Shown in pieces: positions 34,778 through 41,634 of a DNA stretch of 64,000 bases; position 1 is the stretch's first letter, and every line of letters starts with the position of its first letter. The stretch is from Streptomyces sp. E2N166 (GTDB taxonomy: Bacteria; Actinomycetota; Actinomycetes; Streptomycetales; Streptomycetaceae). The notes under the pieces are model-generated. The model was not told the DNA's origin. It saw only the letters and a list, made by a program, of their open reading frames with translations, and searched no databases. Both the position numbers and the translations under genes were made by a program. The stretch is from contig NZ_RAIF01000012.1 in assembly GCF_003671715.1 (NCBI RefSeq), positions 723,879 through 787,878 of the forward strand. Reading direction: 5' to 3'.

Positions 34778-35401
34778 TCAGTCATCGCTGCGGGTGACGC
34801 GGACGGTCGTGATGTGTCCGGCGCACTCGAACAGCGCCAGCGGGTAGCCGTCCGCCTGGGGCCGCTGCCAGACACGGCGGTAGCCCTCGTGGTCGGTGAG
34901 TCGCTGGGACCACTCCGAGAAGCGGGCGATGGCGGTGGCCGCGCCCTCGATTCCGGCGGTCTGGTTCTGGCTGGCGCCGTACGGCGCGGTGTGCGTGGCC
35001 GAGACGATCAGCCGGGGTGCGCGGCGGGGAACGTCGAGGCTGTCGATGCGGGCCAGCAGCGGGATAAGGCTGTTGCCGTGGTGGCGCTGCGGGCCGTTGG
35101 GGGTGGAGTCGTACAGGACGGTGTGCCTGTCGGCGTTCTCCACGTCCTGGCGGATTGCCGTCCAGCCGTTCACCTCGGCGGGATCGGCGGGCAGGCTGTG
35201 CTCGGAGGCGATGATCAGCTCCGTGCCGTCCCGCAGGTCGGCACGGACGAAGAACTCGCCTCCTCCGGCGGTCTCGACGTCGGTGACCCAGCCCTCGTAG
35301 CGCAGCGGGGTAATGACGTGGCTGTAGCGGTGGAAGAGCCGCTGCCACAGTGGGTCGGTGGTGCGGCTGTGGTCGGGCAAAGCCGCGATGGTGGTGGTCA
35401 T
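34778..35401 (-). CDS. Unknown phage-type protein with hairpin/CCTCTTGGAGA leader
   Basis: A 207-residue protein with no recognised family. Sequence such as GWVTDVETAGGGEFFVRADLRDGTELIIA and PLALFECAGHITTVRVTRSDD suggests beta-rich ends around a helical middle. ATG 35401 sits 7 nt after the conserved leader, which fixes the start in place of the in-frame upstream codon at 35440. Confidence 0.6.
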   Translation of the reverse strand: MTTTIAALPDHSRTTDPLWQRLFHRYSHVITPLRYEGWVTDVETAGGGEFFVRADLRDGTELIIASEHSLPADPAEVNGWTAIRQDVENADRHTVLYDSTPNGPQRHHGNSLIPLLARIDSLDVPRRAPRLIVSATHTAPYGASQNQTAGIEGAATAIARFSEWSQRLTDHEGYRRVWQRPQADGYPLALFECAGHITTVRVTRSDD

Positions 35402-35408
35402 GTGCTGG

Positions 35409-35440
35409 TCTCCAAGAGGGTGTGCACGGCGGGCGCACAC
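35409..35440 (-). promoter_or_regulatory. Start-associated leader 3: hairpin plus CCTCTTGGAGA
   Basis: Hairpin 35420-35440 (arms GTGTGC / GCACAC) directly abuts CCTCTTGGAGA at 35409-35419, before the start at 35401. Confidence 0.55.
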
Positions 35441-35461
35441 AAAGCACGCCCCCCGTTAAAA

Positions 35462-35475
35462 AATGTCACCTATCT
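35462..35475 (-). promoter_or_regulatory. AGATAGGTGACATT site, copy 2
   Basis: Exact 14-bp copy, followed by TTTTTTAACG, upstream of the gene starting at 35401 and its leader. Confidence 0.5.
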
Positions 35476-35490
35476 CAGGCGAAGTGGATG

Positions 35491-35769
35491 TCAGGCGGTG
35501 GGCAGTTCGCTGCGGGCGAGGATCTGCACCGACCACATCCGGCCGCCGTCGGTGACGACGCAGCCGATCGCGCGCCCCTCGTGAGGCAGGACGAAGCCGC
35601 TGCCACCCTCCTCCTTACTCAGGTCGCTGACGAGCTCGCGGACGCCGTGCTCGGCGCACTCGGCCGAGCAGTAGAGGTGGTCGCCGAGGCGCGGTGCGAC
35701 CGGCGAGCCGTGGATCACTTCGGCGACCACGACGTAGGCGTCGGGGGCCGGGGTGAGTGTGTCGGTCAA
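35491..35769 (-). CDS. Unknown 92-residue phage-type protein, probable TTG start
   Basis: The product includes YVVVAEVIHGSPVAPRLGDHLYCSAECAEHGVRELVSDL; the CSAEC pattern resembles short zinc-binding motifs. The frame has an ATG at 35814, but that ATG lies inside a perfect hairpin and has no ribosome binding site. The conserved CCTCTTGGAGA ends 5 nt before TTG 35769, so TTG is preferred. Function unknown. Confidence 0.55.
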   Translation of the reverse strand: MTDTLTPAPDAYVVVAEVIHGSPVAPRLGDHLYCSAECAEHGVRELVSDLSKEEGGSGFVLPHEGRAIGCVVTDGGRMWSVQILARSELPTA

Positions 35770-35774
35770 GGTGG

Positions 35775-35812
35775 TCTCCAAGAGGTCGGTGAGTTCGGCC
35801 AGCTCCGAACTC
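35775..35812 (-). promoter_or_regulatory. Start-associated leader 4: hairpin plus CCTCTTGGAGA
   Basis: Hairpin 35791-35812 (arms GAGTTCGG / CCGAACTC), 5 nt, CCTCTTGGAGA at 35775-35785, then TTG. It follows the promoter at 35821 at once, so the transcript probably begins with this structure. Confidence 0.6.
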
Positions 35813-35820
35813 ATGCTTAT

Positions 35821-35848
35821 ATCTTAATGGCGTACACCAGGGCGTCAA
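35821..35848 (-). promoter_or_regulatory. AT-rich promoter with TAAGATATAAG
   Basis: Minus-strand TTGACG, a 16-nt spacer and TAAGAT. It shares 17 contiguous bases with the promoter upstream of the Cys-rich peptide gene, though the downstream genes are unrelated. Confidence 0.6.
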
Positions 35849-35871
35849 TGTTGCCGATCTCGGGAACGCTC

Positions 35872-36786
35872 CTATCTCTGGCGGGAGTTGGCGCCCTTCT
35901 CGCGCCCCATTCGGGCCAGCTCTCGCACTCGCTGGCGGGCCATCTCCAGGGCCTGCGGGTCCGTCTGCGCAACGCGCCGCTCCTGCTCGGCGAAGAACTG
36001 CCGTAGCCAGTCCTGCTGCTCGCGGTGCTCGCGGTCGGCCGCTTCCCGCCGCGCCTGCTCCCTCCCGGCACGCGGGTTCGTCCCGCACCCCCGGCAGTTG
36101 CTCACCGGCTCGGCGTGCTTCGGGCAGCCCGCCCGCTGCGGCTCTCCGCGCTCCACCTCCGGCTCCCCTGCGGCGTCAGCCGTGGGGGTAGGGGGGTTAG
36201 GAAGAGAAGAGGAAGAAGGAGGAAGAGAAGGGGTTTCCCCAGGGGAACCCGCCCGGTTTCCCTGCGGCAACCCACTGGGTTCCCCTGGGGCAACCCTGCC
36301 TGGAGCGTCATCAGGGTTCCCCTGGGGCAACCCTGGCTCCAAAGCGGCCTCGGCGGCGGCCCGTGCCTCTTCCCGCGCGGCGACGTCCTGCTGGGTCCGA
36401 GCCGCCGACGACGGCTTGCGACGCGCGGTCTTGCGGGCCAGCCGGGGGTTGGTCGGGGCACGCTGCGCCGCCCGGCGCCGCTCGATCAGCTCCTCCGTCG
36501 ACGGGATGGGCGGCACGCCGTGCGGGAACACCCGGTACTCGGCGCGACGGCCGACACGTCCGACCGTGACCCGCTCGACCAGACCAAGGCCGACGAGCTG
36601 CGTCACCACCGTGATGACCTGCTTCTCCCCTACGCCGGCCCAGGCCATCATCCGCTCCAGGCCCGGCCGGGCCAGCCTGGTCTGGTCATCGGCCGAGTCC
36701 GCGATCTTCATGAGGACCAGCTTCTGCGTGGTGTTGATCACCTCCTTCGGCAGGTAGGCCGCCACCACCATCAGTTGGATGCTCAC
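35872..36786 (-). CDS. Winged-helix phage replication-type protein with GLPQGN repeats
   Basis: A 304-residue protein. The N-terminal 90 residues form a winged helix (TTQKLVLMKIADSADDQ; MMAWAGVGEKQVITVVTQLVGLGLVERV) like those of phage replication initiators. The Pro/Gly-rich middle has GLPQGN-type repeats. A Cys/His cluster (CPKHAEPVSNCRGCG) and a charged helical tail follow. GTG 36786 is preferred to GTG 36792 because GGAG is then 8 nt upstream. It lies beside recombination genes, as in many actinophages. Binding site unknown. Confidence 0.6.
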   Translation of the reverse strand: MSIQLMVVAAYLPKEVINTTQKLVLMKIADSADDQTRLARPGLERMMAWAGVGEKQVITVVTQLVGLGLVERVTVGRVGRRAEYRVFPHGVPPIPSTEELIERRRAAQRAPTNPRLARKTARRKPSSAARTQQDVAAREEARAAAEAALEPGLPQGNPDDAPGRVAPGEPSGLPQGNRAGSPGETPSLPPSSSSLPNPPTPTADAAGEPEVERGEPQRAGCPKHAEPVSNCRGCGTNPRAGREQARREAADREHREQQDWLRQFFAEQERRVAQTDPQALEMARQRVRELARMGREKGANSRQR

Positions 36787-36830
36787 CGGCACCTCTCCGT
36801 GTTCCGTCCAGCCCCCGCCGCACCGGGGCA

Positions 36831-36856
36831 GGGGCGGAGCACGCCAGCTCCGCCCC
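36831..36856 (-). terminator. Hairpin after the exonuclease gene
   Basis: Perfect 10-bp arms GGGGCGGAGC / GCTCCGCCCC with a 6-nt loop, 15 nt past the stop at 36872. Confidence 0.5.
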
Positions 36857-36871
36857 CGCCGGGTGGCGCGA

Positions 36872-38014
36872 TCAGGGCTTCTTGCGCGCGGTGACGTTGA
36901 TGCTCACCGCGGTCCGCCGGTCGTGGTCGAGGCGCGTGGGCACGGGGATGCCCACCTCCTTCAGCGTCGCCTTCATCGACGCCGCATCCGGCACCATCGG
37001 CACCTCCAGCCCGGCGCGGCGGTACAGCGCGACCATCGCCTCGACGTCATCGACCTTGGTCGGGTTGCCGCCGCTCCACTTCAGGACGTTGTCGCCGTAG
37101 ACGCCGGGTTCGGAGCCTTCGAGCTGGGCGCGCAGGAACTTCTGCCGGTCCTTGAGCGGCTTGATCTGCTCGGAGACCTCGGCGTACTCGGCCAGCGCCT
37201 TCGCGCGTCCCTCGTCGTCGTGGATGAGCTGGCTCTGCGGTGAGCGCCCGGCGACGAGCGGCCCCCAGCACGCGGTGCGGAACGGGCAGTGGTCGCAGAT
37301 CGCGGAGATGCCCGGCCCCTGGAAGGTACGCGGCAGCTCCTCCGGTGAGGCGGCGGCCCGCACCTGCTGAACCCACCAGCGGGCACGGCGGGCGCGGTCC
37401 GCCTCGTAGGCGATCTCCTGAGCGTGGTCGTCGCCCGAATCGCGGTTGATGAACCGGAAGCGGATCCGGGCAACCGGCACCGGCCCGAGGTGGGCGAGCT
37501 GCCGCTGGCCCCGGACGCTGGCGAAGCCTTCCGTGCCGAGCAGGTCGGCGTACAGGTACACCTGCCGCAGCTCGGCCTCGCTCGCGCCGTACCGCAGGAC
37601 GCTGTCCCACTGGTACGTGCTCTTGGTCTTCACGTCCTCGACAGTCGTCTCCTCGGCCGGGAGCGTGGGGCGCAACCGCTTGGGGAGCCGGGCGGCGGTG
37701 GTGCTGTCGAGCTGGACGGCATCGATGTGGCCCCGGAGGGTGTCGTCCTCGACGCGGCGCTCGACGAGCCAGCCGTACTCCTCGCGGGCGGCCTCGAGTA
37801 TCCCGGCGTGCAGCCAGGTCCCGAGGATCGCCTTGCGCTTCTCGCCGACGTCAGTCGGGGTGCGGCCGTGCAGGAGGTACCCGGCCCGGCGGGCGCACAC
37901 GGTGTCGCTGGCACCGAGCTTGGTCTGTTGAGAGCGGGGGCGGCGTGCGTCCGCCGCATGAGCGGCGGGCCACAGGCTGACGGGCCGCTCCGGCGCGATG
38001 GCCATAGTGGTCAC
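36872..38014 (-). CDS. RecB/Cas4-like PD-(D/E)xK nuclease, RecE-type partner of RecT
   Basis: A 380-residue protein. The nuclease core shows GHIDAVQLD, then VEDVKTKSTYQWD (Asp then Lys of the PD-(D/E)xK motif), then RQVYLYADLL. A Cys near the N-terminus (TVCARRAGYLLHG) and CDHCPFRTACW later give four Cys arranged as in Cas4/AddB iron-sulfur nucleases. The start is GTG 38014, 5 nt after the conserved leader. Its gene follows recT, so the two should form an exonuclease-annealase pair for phage recombination. Confidence 0.72.
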   Translation of the reverse strand: MTTMAIAPERPVSLWPAAHAADARRPRSQQTKLGASDTVCARRAGYLLHGRTPTDVGEKRKAILGTWLHAGILEAAREEYGWLVERRVEDDTLRGHIDAVQLDSTTAARLPKRLRPTLPAEETTVEDVKTKSTYQWDSVLRYGASEAELRQVYLYADLLGTEGFASVRGQRQLAHLGPVPVARIRFRFINRDSGDDHAQEIAYEADRARRARWWVQQVRAAASPEELPRTFQGPGISAICDHCPFRTACWGPLVAGRSPQSQLIHDDEGRAKALAEYAEVSEQIKPLKDRQKFLRAQLEGSEPGVYGDNVLKWSGGNPTKVDDVEAMVALYRRAGLEVPMVPDAASMKATLKEVGIPVPTRLDHDRRTAVSINVTARKKP

Positions 38015-38019
38015 GGTGT

Positions 38020-38063
38020 TCTCCAAGAGGATGGGTGCCGCCCGCCGACAGCGGGCGGCACCC
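38020..38063 (-). promoter_or_regulatory. Start-associated leader 5: hairpin plus CCTCTTGGAGA
   Basis: A perfect 13-bp hairpin 38033-38063 (GGGTGCCGCCCGC / GCGGGCGGCACCC) stands 2 nt before CCTCTTGGAGA at 38020-38030. It lies between recT and the nuclease gene. Confidence 0.6.
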
Positions 38064-38077
38064 GGTGTCGTCAGGGG

Positions 38078-39073
38078 TCAGGAGGCGCGGCGGGGCGCGG
38101 AGGTCCCCTTACGCGGGGTGCGCTTCGCCGGAACCGGGGCCTCGTCGGACTCCGCGGCGGTGTCCGGCTTGGCCTCCGGAGCGGCCTTCCTCCCGGCACG
38201 CGCCCGCTTCTTCGGCGCGGGCTTGTCCGTGCTCTCGCCCTGGTCCCCGGCCTGGGAGTCCTCAGCGGACTCCTCCTTCGCGTCGCCGCCCTTGCCGTCG
38301 CCCGCTTCGAGCCCGGCGGCCTCGCGCAGGCGTCGGGTCGCCTCTTCCGCCTCGCGGACGACGGCTTCAGCGTCGGCCCGCGCCATCTCCTCGTCCACGT
38401 ACACGCCGGACAGGTCCTGCGGTGCGGCCATGCGCAGCGCGCCGGCCTCGGCGCACTTGCGGAGCATGTGGGCGGGCATCTGCTGCCACATCTTCGCTAC
38501 GACGTACGCGCCCTGCTTGCGGTCGTAGTACGTCGGGGCGAACTCGTCCCAGCGGGCGATGAACGGGAACCTGGCGTTGCCGCGCAGGACGGTGACCTTG
38601 ACCGCGGCCGGGTACGCCTTCGACAGCCAGACCTCGTGGGCGTTGCCCTCGGAGTCGTAGTAGACGGTGTCCTCGTACGAGATGGACTCCCCGGCCTTGA
38701 TGGCCGCGCGGTGGGCGACCGTGCGGAAGCCGTCGATACCGGTCTGGATGGTCCAGGTCTTCTCCGGCTCGTCGGGGTTGTCGGCGGCCTTCCAGTTGGT
38801 ACGGCCGATCATGTAGATCTGCCGCGCGAACGGGTCGAGGCCGGACCGCACGCAGAAGTGGAAGAACAAGGCCAGTTGGGCACGCGGCGCCTGGGCGAGC
38901 CCGGGGCTGATCAGCGACAGGGCGGCCACCTGTCGTGCGTCGAACTCCACTTGGTCGGCGCGCAGCACAACGGCGCTCTGGGAGACGCTGCGTTCGGGCA
39001 GCGTCTCGGGGCCGGTCGGCACCGGGGAGACCGACGCCGTGTCGGCATCCTGCTGCTCGGTGGGTTGGTTCAT
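38078..39073 (-). CDS. recT: RecT-family single-strand annealing protein
   Basis: A 331-residue protein. The conserved RecT/Bet core spans residues about 40-225: LALFFHFCVRSGLDPFARQIYMIGR, TWTIQTGIDGFRTVAHRAA, and AKMWQQMPAHMLRKCAEAGALRMA. The last 90 residues are a highly charged, Lys/Ala/Pro-rich tail, probably disordered. Its ATG follows the conserved leader. With the nuclease downstream it makes a RecET-type recombination module. Confidence 0.88.
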   Translation of the reverse strand: MNQPTEQQDADTASVSPVPTGPETLPERSVSQSAVVLRADQVEFDARQVAALSLISPGLAQAPRAQLALFFHFCVRSGLDPFARQIYMIGRTNWKAADNPDEPEKTWTIQTGIDGFRTVAHRAAIKAGESISYEDTVYYDSEGNAHEVWLSKAYPAAVKVTVLRGNARFPFIARWDEFAPTYYDRKQGAYVVAKMWQQMPAHMLRKCAEAGALRMAAPQDLSGVYVDEEMARADAEAVVREAEEATRRLREAAGLEAGDGKGGDAKEESAEDSQAGDQGESTDKPAPKKRARAGRKAAPEAKPDTAAESDEAPVPAKRTPRKGTSAPRRAS

Positions 39074-39083
39074 TGGTCGTATC

Positions 39084-39125
39084 TCTCCAAGAGGGTTGGT
39101 TCACTCGGTCCGCAGGCTGCGGACC
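39084..39125 (-). promoter_or_regulatory. Start-associated leader 6: hairpin plus CCTCTTGGAGA
   Basis: Hairpin 39107-39125 (arms GGTCCGCA / TGCGGACC, loop 3 nt) overlaps the end of the upstream coding region; CCTCTTGGAGA at 39084-39094 precedes the recT ATG. Confidence 0.55.
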
Positions 39126-39445
39126 TCGAAGGCGCCCGCCCATTCGGGGTGGCGCTCGATCAGGAGCCGGACGTACCGGCTGCGGAAGTTGTTGTTGAGG
39201 CGGAACTCGTCGCCCTCGGTCGCCGTGACGTAGCGCCAGCGCAGGACCTCGAAGAGCATCCCGATGCCGACACGGCTCGCGCCGCGCTTGAGGTAGTCGG
39301 CTGTCAGGGCCTCCAACGCGCGCAGCACCCAAGGGTTGAGCTCGTGGAACGTCTCGAACTGGGCCTGGATCGAAGCCGGCTGGCCGTCCGGCTGCCTCAC
39401 GGTGTGGATGACCAGGCCCGGTATCTCGTCCTGGACGGCTGCCAT
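39101..39445 (-). CDS. Unknown 114-residue phage-type protein
   Basis: Basic-acidic helical product (FETFHELNPWVLRALEALTADYLKRGASRVGIGMLFEVLRWRY; then FRLNNNFRSRYVRLLIERHPEW). This pattern is common in small proteins near phage recombination genes and looks DNA-associated, but no named family is assigned. ATG 39445 has AGGGGGTG just upstream. Confidence 0.6.
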   Translation of the reverse strand: MAAVQDEIPGLVIHTVRQPDGQPASIQAQFETFHELNPWVLRALEALTADYLKRGASRVGIGMLFEVLRWRYVTATEGDEFRLNNNFRSRYVRLLIERHPEWAGAFEVRSLRTE

Positions 39446-39472
39446 ACCCACCCCCTGATTACTTCTTTCAAG

Positions 39473-39486
39473 AATGTCACCTATCT
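39473..39486 (-). promoter_or_regulatory. AGATAGGTGACATT site, copy 3
   Basis: Exact 14-bp copy, 27 nt before the start codon at 39445 and followed by CTTGAAAG. Confidence 0.5.
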
Positions 39487-39553
39487 TGCGGGTCGGCGGA
39501 CAGATGATCAACCCCACCAGCTACAGGCGCGACTTCACAAGCTCAGCCCGAGG

Positions 39554-39757
39554 TCAGACGGAGGCCCGCTCGGCCGCCTCCTCCATGCGCGCCTCACGAG
39601 CCTCGTTGGCCGTCGACGCGGCCCGCAGGGCATCGATGGCGACGTTGGACTCGGGGTGCTTGAGGACGTAGAGCGAGAGGGCCCCTTCGACGACCAGGGC
39701 CTCACGGGCATCCATGACGGCGATCTCGTCGCCGCCCGGCGTGGCGATGAACTGCAC
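39554..39757 (-). CDS. Unknown 67-residue phage-type protein
   Basis: Small acidic protein (DEIAVMDAREALVVEGALSLYVL, then helical Ala/Glu/Arg-rich end). GTG start with AAGGAGG 7 nt upstream. Preceded by the third AAGATATAAG promoter. No family is recognised. Confidence 0.6.
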   Translation of the reverse strand: MQFIATPGGDEIAVMDAREALVVEGALSLYVLKHPESNVAIDALRAASTANEAREARMEEAAERASV

Positions 39758-39800
39758 TGCTGCCTCCTTGGTGAACTGCGGACCCCCATAACGGGGATTA

Positions 39801-39811
39801 CTTATATCTTA
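39801..39811 (-). promoter_or_regulatory. AAGATATAAG promoter core, copy 3
   Basis: Shares TAAGATATAAG with the promoters at 29287 and 35821. The -35 box is less clear here. AT-rich for 40 bp around. Confidence 0.5.
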
Positions 39812-39847
39812 TTTGCAATTCGAGGCTAAGTACAGTGTTTGCGCAGG

Positions 39848-40420
39848 TCAGAGGGCCTTTCGGGCGTGGCGGCCCCGGGTCAGTACGCGACTGCCGGGCC
39901 CGTCGTAGGTGCCGTCGCGCAAGGCGGAGACGACCGCTTCGTCCACGTCCCAGGGCAGGCCCCGCGCGCTCTCGCGGAGCTTCGGGACAGCGTCGAGGAC
40001 GGTGTCCAGCATCCAGAGCATCGACCCGGACAGCAGCCAGTCGGGCTCCGGGAACCGCCCTGTCGCGATGGTCGTCGCCAAGTTGCCCTGCGCGGGGAGG
40101 TGGAACAGCTCGATGATCTCCTGCTGGCCGACGATCGGCGGCAGCTCATCCCCCATGTCCGGCTCCCAGCCCTCGCCCTGCTCCGCGATGATCCGCGCCT
40201 TCACGTCCAGGTCGACCTGGCGGAACCGCGCCGTGGTCGCTCCCCACCCGGCCGCGAAACCGAGCGGCCAGTACCGCACCCCGCTGACGATGATGGCGGT
40301 CTCCGGATCCAGCACGCTGCCGCGGCTCGGCGCGAGCCACTGCGCGACCTGCTTCGGATCGACGCGGTAGAGCGCGGCGAACTCCTGGTGCCCGACCAGA
40401 TACGGCTTGCCCCGACTCAT
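39848..40420 (-). CDS. Phage protein with two excisionase/HTH-like halves
   Basis: A 190-residue protein built of two similar units: LVGHQEFAALYRVDPKQVAQWL with a following YWPLGFAAGWG, and IVGQQEIIELFHLPAQGNLATTI with a following LWMLDTVLDAV. Each resembles an AlpA/excisionase winged helix (a site reading 'check module, choose position'). ATG with GGAGG 9 nt upstream. It may be a DNA-binding directionality or regulatory protein; not certain. Confidence 0.55.
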   Translation of the reverse strand: MSRGKPYLVGHQEFAALYRVDPKQVAQWLAPSRGSVLDPETAIIVSGVRYWPLGFAAGWGATTARFRQVDLDVKARIIAEQGEGWEPDMGDELPPIVGQQEIIELFHLPAQGNLATTIATGRFPEPDWLLSGSMLWMLDTVLDAVPKLRESARGLPWDVDEAVVSALRDGTYDGPGSRVLTRGRHARKAL

Positions 40421-40518
40421 CCCCGTCCTCCGGTGTCTGCCCTGGATGCAGAGGGCAGCGTAGCCGTACGCGCACGCCAGCGTACGCGGCGGTCGCTGCT
40501 ATGGTGGCGGCGGTCTTT

Positions 40519-40560
40519 TCTCCAAGAGGACCAAACGGCCCCCGTCTCGGCGGGGGCCGT
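40519..40560 (-). promoter_or_regulatory. Start-associated leader 7: hairpin plus CCTCTTGGAGA, without a nearby start codon
   Basis: Hairpin 40535-40560 (arms ACGGCCCCCG / CGGGGGCCGT), 5 nt, then CCTCTTGGAGA at 40519-40529. The next gene starts only at 40420, almost 100 nt further, and no start codon follows within 20 nt. It may be an orphan copy or a terminator with a leader relic. Confidence 0.5.
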
Positions 40561-40577
40561 GTGCGTCGCCGCGCGCG

Positions 40578-41027
40578 CTACGCGGTCTTGCCCTCGGGCT
40601 GGTCGGCGGTGGAGCTGAGCCGGGTCGAGCCCTGCTCCTTCCTCTGGCGCGTGAACCGCAGGGCGTGGATGGTGCGTCCGCCGGTCACCTCGCGGAAGGC
40701 GGTCGCCACCTCGGCCTTGGTCAGCCGCCGCCCCCTCAGCGTGAACAGCGGCCCGTCCGTGCGTGCCCCGATCAGCTCGCGCAGCGCGTTGGCCGCCGAG
40801 ACGGTGATCCCGGCCTCGTAGACGCCGACCTCCTTCGCGTGCCGGATGACGACCAGACGGTCATCCAGCTCCGCATCCGGCACGTCGAACGCCAGGACCT
40901 CGTCCAGCCGGACCTCCGACTCCCAGAGCAGTTGCCACACCGCGCGGATGGCGGCCGGGACCGCCGGGTTCGCGAGCGCGGTGTCCACCTCCAGGTCGGT
41001 GACGAGCAGGTGTGTCGTATCCATCAT
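40578..41027 (-). CDS. Unknown protein resembling a piece of a tyrosine recombinase
   Basis: A 149-residue protein. LLWESEVRLDEVLAFDVPDAELDDRLVVIRHAKE and GPLFTLRGRRLTKAEVATAFREVTGGRTIHALRFTRQR follow the layout of the catalytic half of phage integrases (LR..E.L.L...D, then H.LR), but the Arg-I position, the His-x-x-Arg box and the Tyr nucleophile are not convincing. It could be a repurposed integrase-like fold. It has its own promoter (41060). Confidence 0.45.
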   Translation of the reverse strand: MMDTTHLLVTDLEVDTALANPAVPAAIRAVWQLLWESEVRLDEVLAFDVPDAELDDRLVVIRHAKEVGVYEAGITVSAANALRELIGARTDGPLFTLRGRRLTKAEVATAFREVTGGRTIHALRFTRQRKEQGSTRLSSTADQPEGKTA

Positions 41028-41059
41028 GACCCCCAGGCCGCAGGAGCAAGTGCGCCCTC

Positions 41060-41081
41060 ACGCTATGCGCGCTGTCGGACA
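41060..41081 (-). promoter_or_regulatory. Phage promoter with TGTCCGACA-N7-TAGCGT, copy 1
   Basis: Minus strand: TGTCCGACA (complement of 41073-41081), 7 nt, TAGCGT (complement of 41060-41065). Identical elements with identical spacing precede the tail operon (54545). The near-palindrome TGTC-C-GACA lies where a spacer operator would be. Confidence 0.55.
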
Positions 41082-41109
41082 ACACCGCTTGACGGCAGGG
41101 GCGTTCGTC

Positions 41110-41355
41110 TCAGCTGCGGGCCAGGCTGAAGACGGTGAGCACCACCGCGGTGATGCTGGCCAGTACGGCGACGGTCGGCAGCGGCCACCTGGTCTTCTCC
41201 AGCGCGCTCACTCTTTCCTCCAGGTCCTCCAGGGCCTTGTCCGTCTGGTCGCTCCGCTGGACGAGCAGCGCCAACTGGCCGTCGATGCGCGCGAATCCGA
41301 CCTCCAGCGCCTGGCGCAGCTCCGCCAGGGCGAGCGCGACCTGTCCTTCGGGCAC
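41110..41355 (-). CDS. Small holin-like membrane protein with coiled coil
   Basis: An 81-residue protein: a helical, coiled-coil N-terminus (LAELRQALEVGFARIDGQLALLVQRSDQTDKALEDLEERVSALE in register) and one C-terminal transmembrane helix (LPTVAVLASITAVVLTVFSLA). It lies next to the endolysin. One-helix proteins of this shape are common in actinophage lysis cassettes as a second holin-like component. Confidence 0.6.
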   Translation of the reverse strand: MPEGQVALALAELRQALEVGFARIDGQLALLVQRSDQTDKALEDLEERVSALEKTRWPLPTVAVLASITAVVLTVFSLARS

Positions 41356-41388
41356 GGTCCCTCCTCCTGTTCTCTCACTGCCCGGCGA

Positions 41389-41634
41389 TCAGTGCTTGGG
41401 CGTGGCCGGGTCGCGCTTGAGCGGGAGCCACGAGGCTGTTCCGGGCCTGCCCAGGACGGTGCCGAGGGTGGACTTCAACGCGCTGAGCGCGGCCGGTATC
41501 GCGGAGACCGCGGCGGCCTGCCACGCCGACAGGGACACCATGTCCGTCGTGCTGGAGGCTGCCATCAGGCCCAGCAGCGACTGGAGGTAGGTGGCAACGG
41601 TGCGCTCGGCAACATCGGCAAGGACCTGCGGCAT
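41389..41634 (-). CDS. Possible nested in-frame holin start inside the endolysin gene
   Basis: ATG 41634 lies in frame within the endolysin ORF and has CAGGAG 9 nt upstream. The 81-residue product would be exactly the holin-like segment, with no cell-wall domain. Separate synthesis of the holin from the fusion gene is therefore plausible. Confidence 0.45.
   Translation of the reverse strand: MPQVLADVAERTVATYLQSLLGLMAASSTTDMVSLSAWQAAAVSAIPAALSALKSTLGTVLGRPGTASWLPLKRDPATPKH

Noticed and set aside
37424-39829. An 801-residue plus-strand ORF
   Set aside because: Antisense to the recT and nuclease genes, which have clear motifs.
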